Assembly: GCA_017309275.1 (NCBI GenBank)
Contig: JAFKLT010000057.1
Location: 1-62,848 of the forward strand
Direction: 5' to 3'
DNA length: 62,848 nt
Source: Sphingomonadales bacterium
Lineage (GTDB): Bacteria > Pseudomonadota > Alphaproteobacteria > Sphingomonadales > Sphingomonadaceae
Made by a program: the position numbers and the translations under genes. Shown piece after piece: positions 1 to 8,830 of this stretch. How positions within the stretch are numbered: the stretch's first letter is position 1; each line of letters opens with the position of its first letter. Under the pieces are notes generated by a model. It saw only the letters and a list, made by a program, of their open reading frames with translations. It ran no database searches and was not told the DNA's origin.

Positions 1-347
1 GCGCAGACCTTCACATCGACCCAGCCCATGGGAAGGCAAATCTCGCGGATGACATCCTCGGTGATGTCGGTCGGGACTTTCGATGCATTTTTGGGCCAGC
101 TGACCCAGACGAAGCCGGCCCGATCGATCAGCGTGCGCAAGTCGGCAAGCAATCGTTCGAGTTCGGCGCGCTCGGTGGTGAAGATATGCGCGGCCTGAAG
201 CCCCGCCTCGGGCGCGTGGCGTTCGTCAAGGGCAAGCTGGCCGATCTCTTCGCGCACGCTCTCGGGCATCGCGTGAAACCACGCCGACATTCCGTCCTTC
301 AGCGACAGCTTCTTCGCGAGCGGCGTGCCCGAATAGCCCGTCGTCAT
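1..347 (-). CDS. DUF3052 family protein, C-terminus cut by window edge
   Basis: Reading the minus strand from an ATG at 347 gives about 115 codons that stay open to the window edge. The protein begins MTTGYSGTPLAKKL, the usual opening of the DUF3052 family, and later contains FVWVSWPKNASKVPTD, also typical. The family has no firmly established biochemical role. The start overlaps the stop of the upstream DUF72 gene by four bases (ATGA), so the two are probably translationally coupled. The C-terminus is outside the window. Confidence 0.8.
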   Translation of the reverse strand, partial: MTTGYSGTPLAKKLSLKDGMSAWFHAMPESVREEIGQLALDERHAPEAGLQAAHIFTTERAELERLLADLRTLIDRAGFVWVSWPKNASKVPTDITEDVIREICLPMGWVDVKVC

Positions 348-1078
348 AGCCGCGCGATCAGTGCCTGTGCGGCGGCCGGGTTGCGGACCTTCGCGCCCGC
401 GATGAAAAAGAGGAAGACGTCGCGGCCGTCTTTTGCCCAACTCTTCGCCTGTTTCGCCCACTTGTCCAACGCCGCGTCGTCATAGCCGGTTTCGACATCC
501 TCCTGGCTGCGTTGCAACCGGGCGTAGGTGAAGTCGGCGGTCTGTTCGTCGATGCAGGGAAATTCGTCGCTGTCGGCAAAGACGACGGCCATGTTCCGAT
601 CGCGGAGCATGTCGATGAACGCCGGATCGCGGAAGCTTTCGTGACGCACCTCGATTGCGTGGCGCAGCGGCACGCCATCCTGGGTTTCCGGCAGCAGGTC
701 GAGGAAGGCCGCGAAGTCGTCGCGGTCGAATTTCTTCGTTGCCATGAACTGCCAGTGGATCGGGCCGAGCCGATCGCCGAGCCGGGTCAGGCCCTGCGTC
801 AGGAACTTCTCGATCGATCCGGCGCCTTCGGCCAGGACCTTGCGGTTGGTCGTAAAGCGCGATGCCTTGACGCTGAACTTGAAACCGTCGGGCACCGCAG
901 CCGCCCAATTGGCAAAGCTTTCGGGCTTCTGGCTGCCGTAATAAGTGCCGTTGATTTCTATGCCGGTCAGCTGCTGCCCGGCATATTCAAGCTCGCGCTT
1001 CTGCGCCAGACCCGCGGGATAGAAGGGACCGCGCCATGGCTCGAAGGTCCAGCCGCCGACGCCGACATGAATGCTCAT
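344..1078 (-). CDS. DUF72 domain-containing protein
   Basis: This is a 244-residue protein of the DUF72 (YecE-like) family. The N-terminus, HVGVGGWTFEPWRGPFYP at residues 4-21, is the family signature, followed by EINGTYYG and a C-terminal segment with conserved aromatic residues. Family members adopt a TIM-barrel fold; the reaction is unknown. Length is normal for the family (about 240-260). The ATG at 1078 lies right at the signature, so the start is secure. The gene ends in a four-base overlap with the DUF3052 gene, so the two form an operon on the minus strand. Confidence 0.9.
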   Translation of the reverse strand: MSIHVGVGGWTFEPWRGPFYPAGLAQKRELEYAGQQLTGIEINGTYYGSQKPESFANWAAAVPDGFKFSVKASRFTTNRKVLAEGAGSIEKFLTQGLTRLGDRLGPIHWQFMATKKFDRDDFAAFLDLLPETQDGVPLRHAIEVRHESFRDPAFIDMLRDRNMAVVFADSDEFPCIDEQTADFTYARLQRSQEDVETGYDDAALDKWAKQAKSWAKDGRDVFLFFIAGAKVRNPAAAQALIARL

Positions 1079-1110
1079 GGCTCTTTCACCTCCGTACCAA
1101 ATCGCGCTTT

Positions 1111-1173
1111 GCGAGCGCGGCGAAGCAATCCACAGCAGACCTACACCGCCCTGGTTTGCTTCGCTACGCTCGC
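1111..1173. repeat. REP-like intergenic palindrome
   Basis: Two 22-base arms, 1111-1132 and 1152-1173, form an imperfect inverted repeat. Left arm core: GCGAGCG then GCGAAGCA. Right arm core: TGCTTCGC then CGCTCGC. The spacer is 19 bases. It fills most of the 105-bp gap between purL and the DUF72 gene. It has the look of the short dispersed palindromes found between genes in sphingomonads. It would form a hairpin in RNA and may act as a terminator or mRNA stabiliser. I see no second copy in this window. Confidence 0.55.
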
Positions 1174-1183
1174 GATGAACGGG

Positions 1184-3439
1184 TCAGGCCAGAGCCGCGT
1201 CGGCCCCCATCAGCGTGGGGAAGAAGCCCTCATGCGCTGCGCGCAGCTCGGCGAGCGTTACCTGATGGTCGCTCTCGGGCAGTTCGAAGACGATTCGGTC
1301 CTTGATCGTTCGGCCGATCGGATCGACCGGCACGTCGGCGCGGCCGGCGGCGTCGAGGAAATCGGCGAGGCAGGTGTCGCAGACGGTGACCAGATACAGG
1401 CCCTGATCCTCACCAAAGAAGCTTTCGGCGACGCCGAAGGGCTGTTCTTCGCTGACGAGGACGCCGATGTTCGACTTGAGCGCCATCTCGGCAAGCGCGA
1501 CCGCGACGCCGCCGTCGGAAACGTCGTGACATGCCGTGATCCAGCCGGCGTTGATCGCGGTGCGGATGAAATCGCCGGTACGCTTTTCCGCGCGCAGGTC
1601 GACGGGCGGAGGCGGTCCTTCCTCGCGGCCCTGAATCTCGCGCAGCCACACCGACTGGCCAAGATGTCCGGCGCGTTCGCCGACCGCGAGCACGATGTCG
1701 CCGGTGCGTTTGAAGCCGATGCTGACGGCGCGGTTCAGATCGTCGATCACGCCGACGCCGCCGATCGCGGGCGTGGGCAGAATCGCGCTGCCGCCGCCCG
1801 TCGCCTTTGATTCATTGTAGAGGCTGACGTTGCCCGACACGATCGGATAGTCGAGCGCGCGGCATGCCTGCGCCATGCCATCGAGGCAGCCGACGATCTG
1901 GCCCATGATTTCGGGGCGCTGCGGGTTGGCGAAGTTGAGGCAGTTGGTGATAGCGAGCGGGGTCGCGCCGACCGCGCTGATGTTGCGCCAGGTTTCGGCG
2001 ACCGCCTGTTTGCCGCCCTCGACCGGATCGGCGTAGCAATAACGCGGGGTGCAGTCGGTGCTCATCGCGAGCGCGCGATTGGTGCCGTGGATGCGGACCA
2101 GCGCGGCGTCGCCGCCGGTCTGCACCGTGTCGGCGCCGACCTGGCTGTCATATTGTTCCCAGATCCAGCGGCGGCTGGCGATGTCCGGGGTGCCCATCAG
2201 CGCCTTGAGGTCCGCCGCGACATCCTTTGTTTCCGGAACGTTCGTCAGCGGCGCAGCCTTCGGCGTCGGGACATGCGGACGGTCATAGAGCGGCGCGTCA
2301 TCGGCGAGGGGAGCGAGCGGAATGTCGCAGACGATCTCGCCATGATGTTCCAGCACCATGCGGCCGGTGTCGGTGACGGTGCCGATGACGGCGAAATCCA
2401 GCTCCCACTTGTGGAAGATTTCCTTGGCGAAATCTTCCCGGCCGGGCTTCAGGACCATCAGCATGCGTTCCTGGCTTTCCGACAGCATCATCTCATAGGC
2501 CGTCATGCCGGTTTCGCGCTGCGGCACGTCGTCCATCTTGAGGTGAAGGCCGACGCCGCCCTTCGATGCCATTTCGACCGACGAGCTGGTCAGGCCCGCG
2601 GCGCCCATGTCCTGGATCGCGACGATCGCGTCCGACGCCATCAGTTCGAGGCACGCCTCGATCAGAAGCTTTTCGGTGAAGGGGTCGCCGACCTGCACGG
2701 TGGGGCGCTTTTCCTCGGCATCTTCGCCGAAGTCGGCCGATGCCATCGTTGCGCCGTGGATGCCGTCGCGGCCCGTTTTCGATCCGACATAGACGATCGG
2801 ATTGCCGACACCGCTGGCGGCCGAATAAAAGATCTTGTCCTGCTCGGCGACGCCGACAGTCATCGCGTTGACCAGGATATTGCCGTCATAGGCTTTGTGG
2901 AAATTGACCTCGCCGCCGACGGTCGGCACGCCGACGCAATTGCCATAGCCGCCGATGCCGTGGACGACGCCCGAAATGAGATGCTTCATCTTCGGATGGT
3001 CGGGCCGGCCGAATCGCAGGGCGTTGAGGTTGGCCACGGGCCGCGCGCCCATGGTGAAGACGTCGCGCAGAATCCCGCCGACGCCGGTCGCCGCACCCTG
3101 ATAGGGTTCGATGTACGACGGGTGGTTGTGGCTCTCCATCTTGAAGATGGCGGCCAGCTTCTTGCCGTCCGGGCCTTCGCCGATGTCGATGACGCCCGCA
3201 TTCTCGCCGGGTCCGCAGATCACCCAGGGGGCTTCGGTCGGCAGTTTCTTCAGATGGAGGCGCGAGCTTTTATAGCTGCAATGCTCCGACCACATGACCG
3301 AGAAGATACCCAGTTCGACGAGGTTCGGCTCGCGCCCGAGCGCGGACAGGACGCGCTCATATTCTTCCGGAGACAGGCCGTGTTCGGCGACGATCTCTGG
3401 GGTGATGACGGAGGCGGGCGCGGGTGCTGTCTGAGTCAT
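1184..3439 (-). CDS. purL: Phosphoribosylformylglycinamidine synthase subunit PurL
   Basis: This 751-residue protein is the synthetase subunit of FGAM synthase, step 4 of de novo purine synthesis. It converts FGAR, ATP and ammonia to FGAM and works with PurQ (glutaminase) and PurS, neither of which is in the window. Visible landmarks are [14 protein letters not shown] (residues 46-59), the ESHNHPS active-site segment (102-108) and [14 protein letters not shown], followed by a second copy of the AIRS-like domains. The length matches the small PurL type rather than the fused 1300-residue enzyme. The ATG at 3439 lies 84 bp from the next minus-strand gene, with a strong hairpin between them. Confidence 0.97.
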   Translation of the reverse strand: MTQTAPAPASVITPEIVAEHGLSPEEYERVLSALGREPNLVELGIFSVMWSEHCSYKSSRLHLKKLPTEAPWVICGPGENAGVIDIGEGPDGKKLAAIFKMESHNHPSYIEPYQGAATGVGGILRDVFTMGARPVANLNALRFGRPDHPKMKHLISGVVHGIGGYGNCVGVPTVGGEVNFHKAYDGNILVNAMTVGVAEQDKIFYSAASGVGNPIVYVGSKTGRDGIHGATMASADFGEDAEEKRPTVQVGDPFTEKLLIEACLELMASDAIVAIQDMGAAGLTSSSVEMASKGGVGLHLKMDDVPQRETGMTAYEMMLSESQERMLMVLKPGREDFAKEIFHKWELDFAVIGTVTDTGRMVLEHHGEIVCDIPLAPLADDAPLYDRPHVPTPKAAPLTNVPETKDVAADLKALMGTPDIASRRWIWEQYDSQVGADTVQTGGDAALVRIHGTNRALAMSTDCTPRYCYADPVEGGKQAVAETWRNISAVGATPLAITNCLNFANPQRPEIMGQIVGCLDGMAQACRALDYPIVSGNVSLYNESKATGGGSAILPTPAIGGVGVIDDLNRAVSIGFKRTGDIVLAVGERAGHLGQSVWLREIQGREEGPPPPVDLRAEKRTGDFIRTAINAGWITACHDVSDGGVAVALAEMALKSNIGVLVSEEQPFGVAESFFGEDQGLYLVTVCDTCLADFLDAAGRADVPVDPIGRTIKDRIVFELPESDHQVTLAELRAAHEGFFPTLMGADAALA

Positions 3440-3472
3440 GGCGCGCCTTTAGCCGCGCGCGCGCGAAACGAA

Positions 3473-3509
3473 CAGACCCCATATCGCCTTTCGGACGATA
3501 TGGGGTCTG
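3473..3509. terminator. Perfect 14-bp hairpin upstream of purL
   Basis: Arms 3473-3486 and 3496-3509 are perfect inverted repeats (outer half CAGACCCC / GGGGTCTG, inner half ATATCG / CGATAT) with a 9-base loop. It lies just after the stop of the small secreted protein gene and before purL on the minus strand. It is therefore best read as that gene's terminator, or as an attenuator-like element in the purL leader. The T-run after it is poor. Confidence 0.6.
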
Positions 3510-3523
3510 CGGACGGAGAGGGT

Positions 3524-3808
3524 TCAGCGCGAGGCGAGAATGGTGACCTTCGCGAGCGGTTCGACATCGCGCAGCGGGAAGCTGACCTGCTGCGATCCGA
3601 CGGTGCCCCGGACGCGGTGGTCGCCGACGCGCAGCTTGAACGGCTTGCCGGTCTTTTCCTCGACGCCGCTGATGACGCGATAGCCATCGGCCTGTTCGAC
3701 GGTGTAGCTGTAGACGCGCCCTTCATGTTCGAAACGCTGATCCTTCGCCATGGCGGCGGTCGGCGCGAGCGCAAAAAGGGTGAGGGTGGGGAGGATGAAT
3801 TTCTTCAT
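3524..3808 (-). CDS. Small secreted protein of unknown function
   Basis: The 94-residue product starts MKKFILPTLTLFALAPTAAMA, a clear Sec signal peptide with a likely cut after AMA at residue 21. The mature part of about 73 residues is charged and beta-rich (YSYTVEQADGYRVISGVE, then FPLRDVEPLAKVTILASR). I do not recognise a named domain. The open frame extends upstream, but the ATG at 3808 begins exactly at the signal peptide and is the sensible start. It is monocistronic, bounded downstream by the hairpin at 3473-3509. Confidence 0.75.
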   Translation of the reverse strand: MKKFILPTLTLFALAPTAAMAKDQRFEHEGRVYSYTVEQADGYRVISGVEEKTGKPFKLRVGDHRVRGTVGSQQVSFPLRDVEPLAKVTILASR

Positions 3809-3939
3809 GATGCAAGTCCTTGTCGGTTGAACAAAACTTGCCTTTGAGCCCCTCTCTTCTTGTGCGGTGCAGCATGAAACGCGGCGCGGCGCGGAGCAAT
3901 TGCAAAAAATCGAAACGTGATTGCGTTTTGGTGAACGGA

Positions 3940-4356
3940 TCAGGCGCCGCGCGGCAATAATGTGAGAATGAGCCAGGCCGCGGCGCCCGCGGCGACACCC
4001 GTGGCAGCCGTCCCCCAAGCAATGTCGGCCAGGGTGACCTTCGTCGACCAGATTTTCATCGTCGCATGATTGGTGAGGTCATAGGTCATGTAGCAGAAGA
4101 AGCCGAACAGCGCGCCATAGCCGGCCGCGACCTGCCATTTGCCGGCGGCGAGCGCCGGCCCGACCGCGAAAATCTGAATGCCCAGAATATAGAGGGCATA
4201 GAAGGCCAGCGCCGGTGCCGGCCGCCATCCGTCCATCAACAGGTCGCCGATCTCGGGCCGATAGAGCTTTGGCCCCACCTTCGTCAGCCATAATGCGTCG
4301 AGAATGCCGAACAGGATGGCGGTGACGGCATAGCCGCCGATGGCCTGCACGGTCAT
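3940..4356 (-). CDS. DUF2177 family membrane protein
   Basis: This 138-residue protein has about four transmembrane segments. It matches the DUF2177 pattern: an early [25 protein letters not shown]-like stretch, [16 protein letters not shown] in the middle, and [18 protein letters not shown] near the end. The function of the family is unknown. The ATG at 4356 overlaps the stop of the upstream membrane-protein gene by four bases, so the pair is a two-gene minus-strand operon. Confidence 0.85.
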   Translation of the reverse strand: MTVQAIGGYAVTAILFGILDALWLTKVGPKLYRPEIGDLLMDGWRPAPALAFYALYILGIQIFAVGPALAAGKWQVAAGYGALFGFFCYMTYDLTNHATMKIWSTKVTLADIAWGTAATGVAAGAAAWLILTLLPRGA

Positions 4357-5006
4357 GGCGCCGCGACCCGGCGGCGCCAGCCCGCCCAGGTCGCCGTGGC
4401 GGCGAGCAGCGCATAGGCCGCGAGCATCGTCGCCGGAATCGCAAGCGAATAGACGGGCTCCTTCGCGCCGAACCAGTCGATCGCCTGGACCAGCGCGAGC
4501 AGGGCGACGAGAATCCACAGGCGCCAGTTGCCCGACGCGCCGCGCGTCCGGCGCGCATAATAGACGAGCGCGCCGCCGATCAGCAGAAGCTCCAGCGGCA
4601 TCGCAATCAGCGGCGCATTCCAGAGCCCCAGCCCCAGTTTCGGCGGGGCGCCGAACAGGGTCAGGTCGGGGATATGGACGAGCAGATCGATGAACCAGTG
4701 CGACAGCACGACCAGCGCCGCGCCGACCGCCGCCGCCATGCGTTTCGTTGCGACCCAGACGATCAGCCCGAAGGCGAGCGCCCAGACGCCAGCACCGAAC
4801 AGGCTGTGCGTATAGGGCATGTGATAAAGGTCCATCGGGTTCATCGCCGTGATGCCCGGGACGATCCGCATCGCCTCTATTCCGGGGATGAGCAGCGCGG
4901 CGAAACCGATGTCGACAAGCTGTGCGGCAACGAACAGCGTGCCGAGCCCTGCGGCTTTCGGCTGCGCTGCGGCCACCAACGCCGGTGCGAAATGACCGAT
5001 GAACAT
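4353..5006 (-). CDS. Polytopic membrane protein, metal-dependent hydrolase-like
   Basis: The 217-residue product starts [14 protein letters not shown] and has six or so hydrophobic segments. It contains [13 protein letters not shown] and [19 protein letters not shown], in which histidine and aspartate residues sit in membrane-proximal positions. This resembles the YdjM-type membrane-bound metal-dependent hydrolases, but the match is loose. It may simply be an integral membrane protein of unknown role. It is the first gene of the pair with the DUF2177 gene and is divergent from xseB, with 66 bp between the starts. Confidence 0.65.
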   Translation of the reverse strand: MFIGHFAPALVAAAQPKAAGLGTLFVAAQLVDIGFAALLIPGIEAMRIVPGITAMNPMDLYHMPYTHSLFGAGVWALAFGLIVWVATKRMAAAVGAALVVLSHWFIDLLVHIPDLTLFGAPPKLGLGLWNAPLIAMPLELLLIGGALVYYARRTRGASGNWRLWILVALLALVQAIDWFGAKEPVYSLAIPATMLAAYALLAATATWAGWRRRVAAP

Positions 5007-5072
5007 ATGCCGACGTTATCGACCGCCCGCGCGACGTCAAGCTTGACCGCAAGGGGCCGAAGGGGCCAAAGC

Positions 5073-5342
5073 ATGGAGATGACGGATATCCCCGAAACCG
5101 CCGACGCCACTCCGATTTCCGCTTTGTCGTTCGAGGCTGCGATGAGCGAGCTTGAAAGCATCGTCCGGCATCTGGAAAGCGGCGACGTCAGCCTTGAAAA
5201 GTCGGTCAGCCTCTATGAGCGCGGCCATGCGCTGCGCCTTCATTGCGAAGCGCGGCTCGCCGCGGCGCAGGCGCGTATCGAACAGGTCAGCCTTGGCGGT
5301 GACGGACAGGCGGCGGGAACAGCGCCTTTTGGCGAAGGCTGA
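5073..5342 (+). CDS. xseB: Exodeoxyribonuclease VII small subunit
   Basis: This 89-residue protein is XseB, the small helical subunit that binds XseA to form exonuclease VII, which degrades single-stranded DNA to short oligonucleotides. The diagnostic stretch is [19 protein letters not shown], then [15 protein letters not shown]. The open frame extends far upstream, but homologues start near here; ATG 5073 (or 5079) is chosen. It precedes ispA by 7 bp, the usual xseB-ispA order in Proteobacteria. Confidence 0.92.
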   Translation: MEMTDIPETADATPISALSFEAAMSELESIVRHLESGDVSLEKSVSLYERGHALRLHCEARLAAAQARIEQVSLGGDGQAAGTAPFGEG

Positions 5343-5349
5343 GGCCGCC

Positions 5350-6255
5350 GTGGCACTCGTCGAATCCACATCGTTGCTGGGCGCCGCGCAGGACGATGTC
5401 GCTGCGGGGATCGACCAGCTGTTCGACCGCCTGCTCGCCGTTCCCGCCGATCCGCGCGCGCCGCTTTACGAAGCGATGCGCCACGCCGCGATCGCCGGCG
5501 GCAAGCGGCTGCGTCCGCTTCTGGTCCGCGCGGCGGGCGACCTTTTCCACGTCGACCGGACGACCACGCTGCGCGTCGGCGCCGCGGTCGAGGCGATGCA
5601 CGTCTATTCGCTGATCCACGACGATTTGCCGTGCATGGACGACGACGACATGCGGCGCGGCAAGCCGACCGTCCACAAGGCGTTCGACGACGCGACGGCG
5701 GTCCTGGCCGGCGATTCGCTTCATGCGCTCGCCTTCGAATGGCTGTGCGACCCTGCGACCCACGCCGATCCCTTCGTCCGCAGCGAGCTGTGCTGCGAAC
5801 TGGCGCGCGCCGCCGGGCCTGCCGGCATGGCGGGCGGGCAGATGATGGACCTGGCCGCCGAAACGTCCGATTTCGATCTGCCGACCGTCACCCGGTTGCA
5901 GCAGTTGAAAACCGGCGCGCTGATCGCCTTTTCGGTCGAGGCGGGCGCGATCCTGGCGCGCATTCCCGTCGAGGGACGCCGGCCGCTGCGCGGCTATGCC
6001 CGCGACATCGGGCTCGCCTTCCAGATCGCCGACGACATCATGGATATCGAAGGCGACGAGGAACTGGCCGGCAAGGCGCTGCACAAGGACGAAGCGGCGG
6101 GCAAGGCGACCTTCGTCACGCTGATGGGTATCGAGCGCGCGCGCGAACAGGCGCGGCTGCTCGTCGATCAGGCGATTGCCCATCTGGCCGGTTTCGGCGA
6201 AGAAGCCGCATTGTTGCGGGCTATCGCGCGCTATGTCGTGGAAAGGGACCATTGA
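5350..6255 (+). CDS. ispA: Polyprenyl (farnesyl) diphosphate synthase
   Basis: About 301 residues from a GTG at 5350. It condenses IPP with DMAPP/GPP to make farnesyl diphosphate for quinones, undecaprenyl phosphate, carotenoids and hopanoids. The first aspartate-rich motif, DDLPCMDD, is at residues 91-98, GGKRLRP at 50-56, and the second motif, DDIMD, at 228-232. Four residues separate the two aspartate pairs of the first motif, the bacterial FPP synthase pattern. A TTG at 5329 inside xseB is an alternative start. The stop overlaps the coaD start by one base, giving an xseB-ispA-coaD operon. Confidence 0.93.
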   Translation: MALVESTSLLGAAQDDVAAGIDQLFDRLLAVPADPRAPLYEAMRHAAIAGGKRLRPLLVRAAGDLFHVDRTTTLRVGAAVEAMHVYSLIHDDLPCMDDDDMRRGKPTVHKAFDDATAVLAGDSLHALAFEWLCDPATHADPFVRSELCCELARAAGPAGMAGGQMMDLAAETSDFDLPTVTRLQQLKTGALIAFSVEAGAILARIPVEGRRPLRGYARDIGLAFQIADDIMDIEGDEELAGKALHKDEAAGKATFVTLMGIERAREQARLLVDQAIAHLAGFGEEAALLRAIARYVVERDH

Positions 6256-6761
6256 TGCGGGTGGGGGTTTATCCGGGGACGTTCGATCCGATCACCCTGG
6301 GCCATATGGATATCATCCGGCGCGGCGCAAAACTCGTCGACCGGCTGGTCATCGGCGTCACGACCAACATCACCAAATCCCCGCTGTTCGATGATGACGA
6401 GCGTATCGAAATGGTGCGCCGCGAAGTTGCGGGCATCGGCGGCGACATCCGCGTCGTCGGCTTCAACTCGCTGCTGATGGATTTCGCCGAGCGCGAAGGC
6501 GCGAACGTGATCGTCCGCGGCCTGCGCGCGGTCGCCGACTTCGAATATGAATATCAGATGGCGGGGATGAACCAGCAACTGAACGACCGGATCGAGACGG
6601 TCTTTCTGATGGCCGACGTCGGCTTGCAGCCGATCGCCTCGCGCCTGGTCAAGGAAATCGCGATCTTCGGCGGCGACATCCACAAGTTCGTCACCCCGGC
6701 GGTGCGGGACGCGGTGGTGTCGCGGATCGAGGAACGCGGCCTTCGTCAGGGCGAGGGCTGA
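6255..6761 (+). CDS. coaD: Phosphopantetheine adenylyltransferase
   Basis: The 168-residue CoaD transfers AMP from ATP to 4'-phosphopantetheine, the penultimate step of coenzyme A synthesis. The nucleotidyltransferase signature GTFDPITLGH lies at residues 8-17 with the catalytic His17. RGLRAVADFEYEYQMAGMN and QPIASRLVKEIA follow as in the family. The length is standard. The ATG overlaps the ispA stop (TGATG). Three head-to-tail CCCGAT hexamers follow the gene at 6770-6787. Confidence 0.96.
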   Translation: MRVGVYPGTFDPITLGHMDIIRRGAKLVDRLVIGVTTNITKSPLFDDDERIEMVRREVAGIGGDIRVVGFNSLLMDFAEREGANVIVRGLRAVADFEYEYQMAGMNQQLNDRIETVFLMADVGLQPIASRLVKEIAIFGGDIHKFVTPAVRDAVVSRIEERGLRQGEG

Positions 6762-6869
6762 GGGCTCGCCCCGATCCCGATCCCGATCCCAATCATTGAG
6801 CGTTCAGCTTTTTCCCGCTAGGCCGCGCCGACAGGGCGCACAGAGAATCAAGATAGAGGCCGATCCAGC

Positions 6870-7667
6870 ATGACATTCCCCCCCCGCTCCTTGGTTCTGA
6901 CGGCGATGGCGCTTTGCCTTGCGAGCCCTGTCCTGGCGCAGGAGGTGCCCCCGGCCCCCGCGCCGCAGGGTACCGAAGCGCCTGCTCCGGCCCCCGCCGA
7001 AACGCCTGCGCCGATCGAGGCGCCGGCGCCGGCTCCCGCTCCCGCGGAGACGGCCGCGCCTGCGGCAGAGGTGCCCGCCGTTCCGGCGATGACGCCCGAC
7101 CAATATATCAACAATCCCGAATATATGCTGGACCTCGACCTCTCGACCGGCGGCCGGGTGGTGATCCAGCTCTATCCGAACGTCGCGCCGCATCATGTCG
7201 AGCGTTTGAAGACGCTGGCTCGCGCCGGCTTTTACGACGGCATCAAGTTTCACCGCGTGATCGACGGCTTCATGGCGCAGACGGGCGATCCGACGGCGAC
7301 CGGGGCAGGCGGTTCGGAGCTTCCCGACATCAAGGCCGAGTTCAACGACCTGCCGCACCTGCGCGGAACGCTCTCGATGGCGCGCGCGGAAAGCCCGGAC
7401 AGCGCGAACAGCCAGTTCTTCATCATGTTCCAGCCGCGTTTCAGCCTCGACCACCGCTACACGGCGTTCGGGCGCGTCGTTTCGGGCATGCAATATGTCG
7501 ACGCGATCCAGAAGGGCGAGCCGCCGGCGGTGATGTCGCGCATCGTCCAGATGTCGGTCGCCGCCGACAACAAGCCGGTTCCGCCCGCGTCGATGCTGAC
7601 CGAAGCACAGCCCGCCGCCCAGGCCGACGTGAGCGTCGACCAGCTCAACGCGCCGATCAAGCGCTAG
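6870..7667 (+). CDS. Cyclophilin-type peptidyl-prolyl isomerase, secreted
   Basis: This 265-residue protein has a signal peptide of about 24 residues (cut near VLAQ), a Pro/Ala/Glu-rich linker at roughly residues 25-72, then a cyclophilin domain. The domain shows FHRVIDGFMAQTGDPTATG with the catalytic-type arginine, and NSQFFIMF. It catalyses cis-trans proline isomerisation, probably in the periplasm. The low-complexity linker is longer than in most bacterial cyclophilins. It precedes queA by 36 bp and may be co-transcribed with it. Confidence 0.93.
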   Translation: MTFPPRSLVLTAMALCLASPVLAQEVPPAPAPQGTEAPAPAPAETPAPIEAPAPAPAPAETAAPAAEVPAVPAMTPDQYINNPEYMLDLDLSTGGRVVIQLYPNVAPHHVERLKTLARAGFYDGIKFHRVIDGFMAQTGDPTATGAGGSELPDIKAEFNDLPHLRGTLSMARAESPDSANSQFFIMFQPRFSLDHRYTAFGRVVSGMQYVDAIQKGEPPAVMSRIVQMSVAADNKPVPPASMLTEAQPAAQADVSVDQLNAPIKR

Positions 7668-7703
7668 GCGCGAACGCGCGCGCAAGGCCTGGTTCCGGAC
7701 TCC

Positions 7704-8729
7704 ATGCGCGTCGACGCCTTTGATTTCGAACTGCCGACCGAGCGCATCGCGCTTCGGCCGGCACGCCCGCGCGACGCGGCGCGGATGCTCGTCGTCGAAA
7801 AGAGCGGGCCGACCGATGCCGGTGTGCGCGACCTGCCGTCGTGGCTCCGCTCCGGCGACTGCCTGGTATTCAACGACACGCGCGTGATCCCGGCGCAGCT
7901 CGAGGGACGCCGCGGCGACGCCAGGATCGGCGCGACGCTGCACAAGCGCATCGACCTTCGCCGCTGGCAGGCCTTCATCCGCAATGCCAAGCGGCTGCGC
8001 GTCGGCGAAAGCGTCGATTTCGGCGCCGATGTCAGCGCATTGGCCGAAGAGCGCTTGCCCGACGGCAGCTTCATCCTTGCCTTTGGCGGCGACGAGCCGG
8101 TCGAGGTGCTGCTCGAGCGCGCGGGCACCATGCCGCTCCCGCCCTATATCGCGGGCAAGCGGCCGACCGACGAGGACGATCGCCGGGACTATCAGACGAT
8201 GTTCGCGGACAAGGATGGCGCGGTCGCGGCACCGACCGCGGCGCTGCACTTCACCCCCGACCTGCTCGCCGCTCTGGGGCAGGCGGGGATCCGCACCGAA
8301 ACGCTGACGCTCCACGTCGGCGCAGGGACTTTTCTGCCCGTGAAAGCCGACGATACCGACGACCATGTCATGCACGCCGAATGGGGCAGCATCGACGCCG
8401 CGACGGCCGACCGGCTCAACGCCGTCCGCGCCAATGGCGGCCGCGTGATCGCCGTCGGCACCACCAGCCTTCGCCTGCTCGAAAGCGCAGCGCGCGATGA
8501 CGGAATTATCGCTCCTTTCGAAGGGGATACCGCCATCTTCATCACCCCGGGCTATCGCTTCAAGGCGATCGACGGGCTGATGACCAACTTCCACCTTCCG
8601 CGCTCGACCCTGTTCATGCTGGTCAGCGCGCTGATGGGGCTGGAGACGATGCAGGCGGCCTATGCCCACGCGATCGCGCACGACTATCGTTTCTACAGCT
8701 ATGGCGATGCGAGTCTGCTGCTTCCCTAA
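7704..8729 (+). CDS. queA: S-adenosylmethionine:tRNA ribosyltransferase-isomerase
   Basis: The 341-residue QueA transfers and rearranges the ribose of S-adenosylmethionine onto preQ1 at tRNA position 34, making epoxyqueuosine. Typical stretches are [15 protein letters not shown] near the start, [32 protein letters not shown] and [17 protein letters not shown]. The length is normal. The preceding pathway enzyme, Tgt, is encoded further on at 11620, separated by a signalling gene and a hemerythrin gene. Confidence 0.96.
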   Translation: MRVDAFDFELPTERIALRPARPRDAARMLVVEKSGPTDAGVRDLPSWLRSGDCLVFNDTRVIPAQLEGRRGDARIGATLHKRIDLRRWQAFIRNAKRLRVGESVDFGADVSALAEERLPDGSFILAFGGDEPVEVLLERAGTMPLPPYIAGKRPTDEDDRRDYQTMFADKDGAVAAPTAALHFTPDLLAALGQAGIRTETLTLHVGAGTFLPVKADDTDDHVMHAEWGSIDAATADRLNAVRANGGRVIAVGTTSLRLLESAARDDGIIAPFEGDTAIFITPGYRFKAIDGLMTNFHLPRSTLFMLVSALMGLETMQAAYAHAIAHDYRFYSYGDASLLLP

Positions 8730-8830
8730 ATGGGACATTTCGGCCCTTCGGGGGGTGAACATTTACATTATCGCAAGGCATTGCAGGCATTCCGGACCCC
8801 ATCGTTAAGAGGGGCCAGTAAGAGTCATTG

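Noticed and set aside
6770-6790. CCCGAT hexamer repeated three times after coaD
   Set aside because: Too short to be a functional repeat array; probably a slippage product in a non-coding gap.
6804-8762. 652-codon antisense frame over the cyclophilin and queA genes
   Set aside because: The opposite strand encodes two well-defined proteins; the antisense product has no motif and a composition typical of reversed GC-rich codons.
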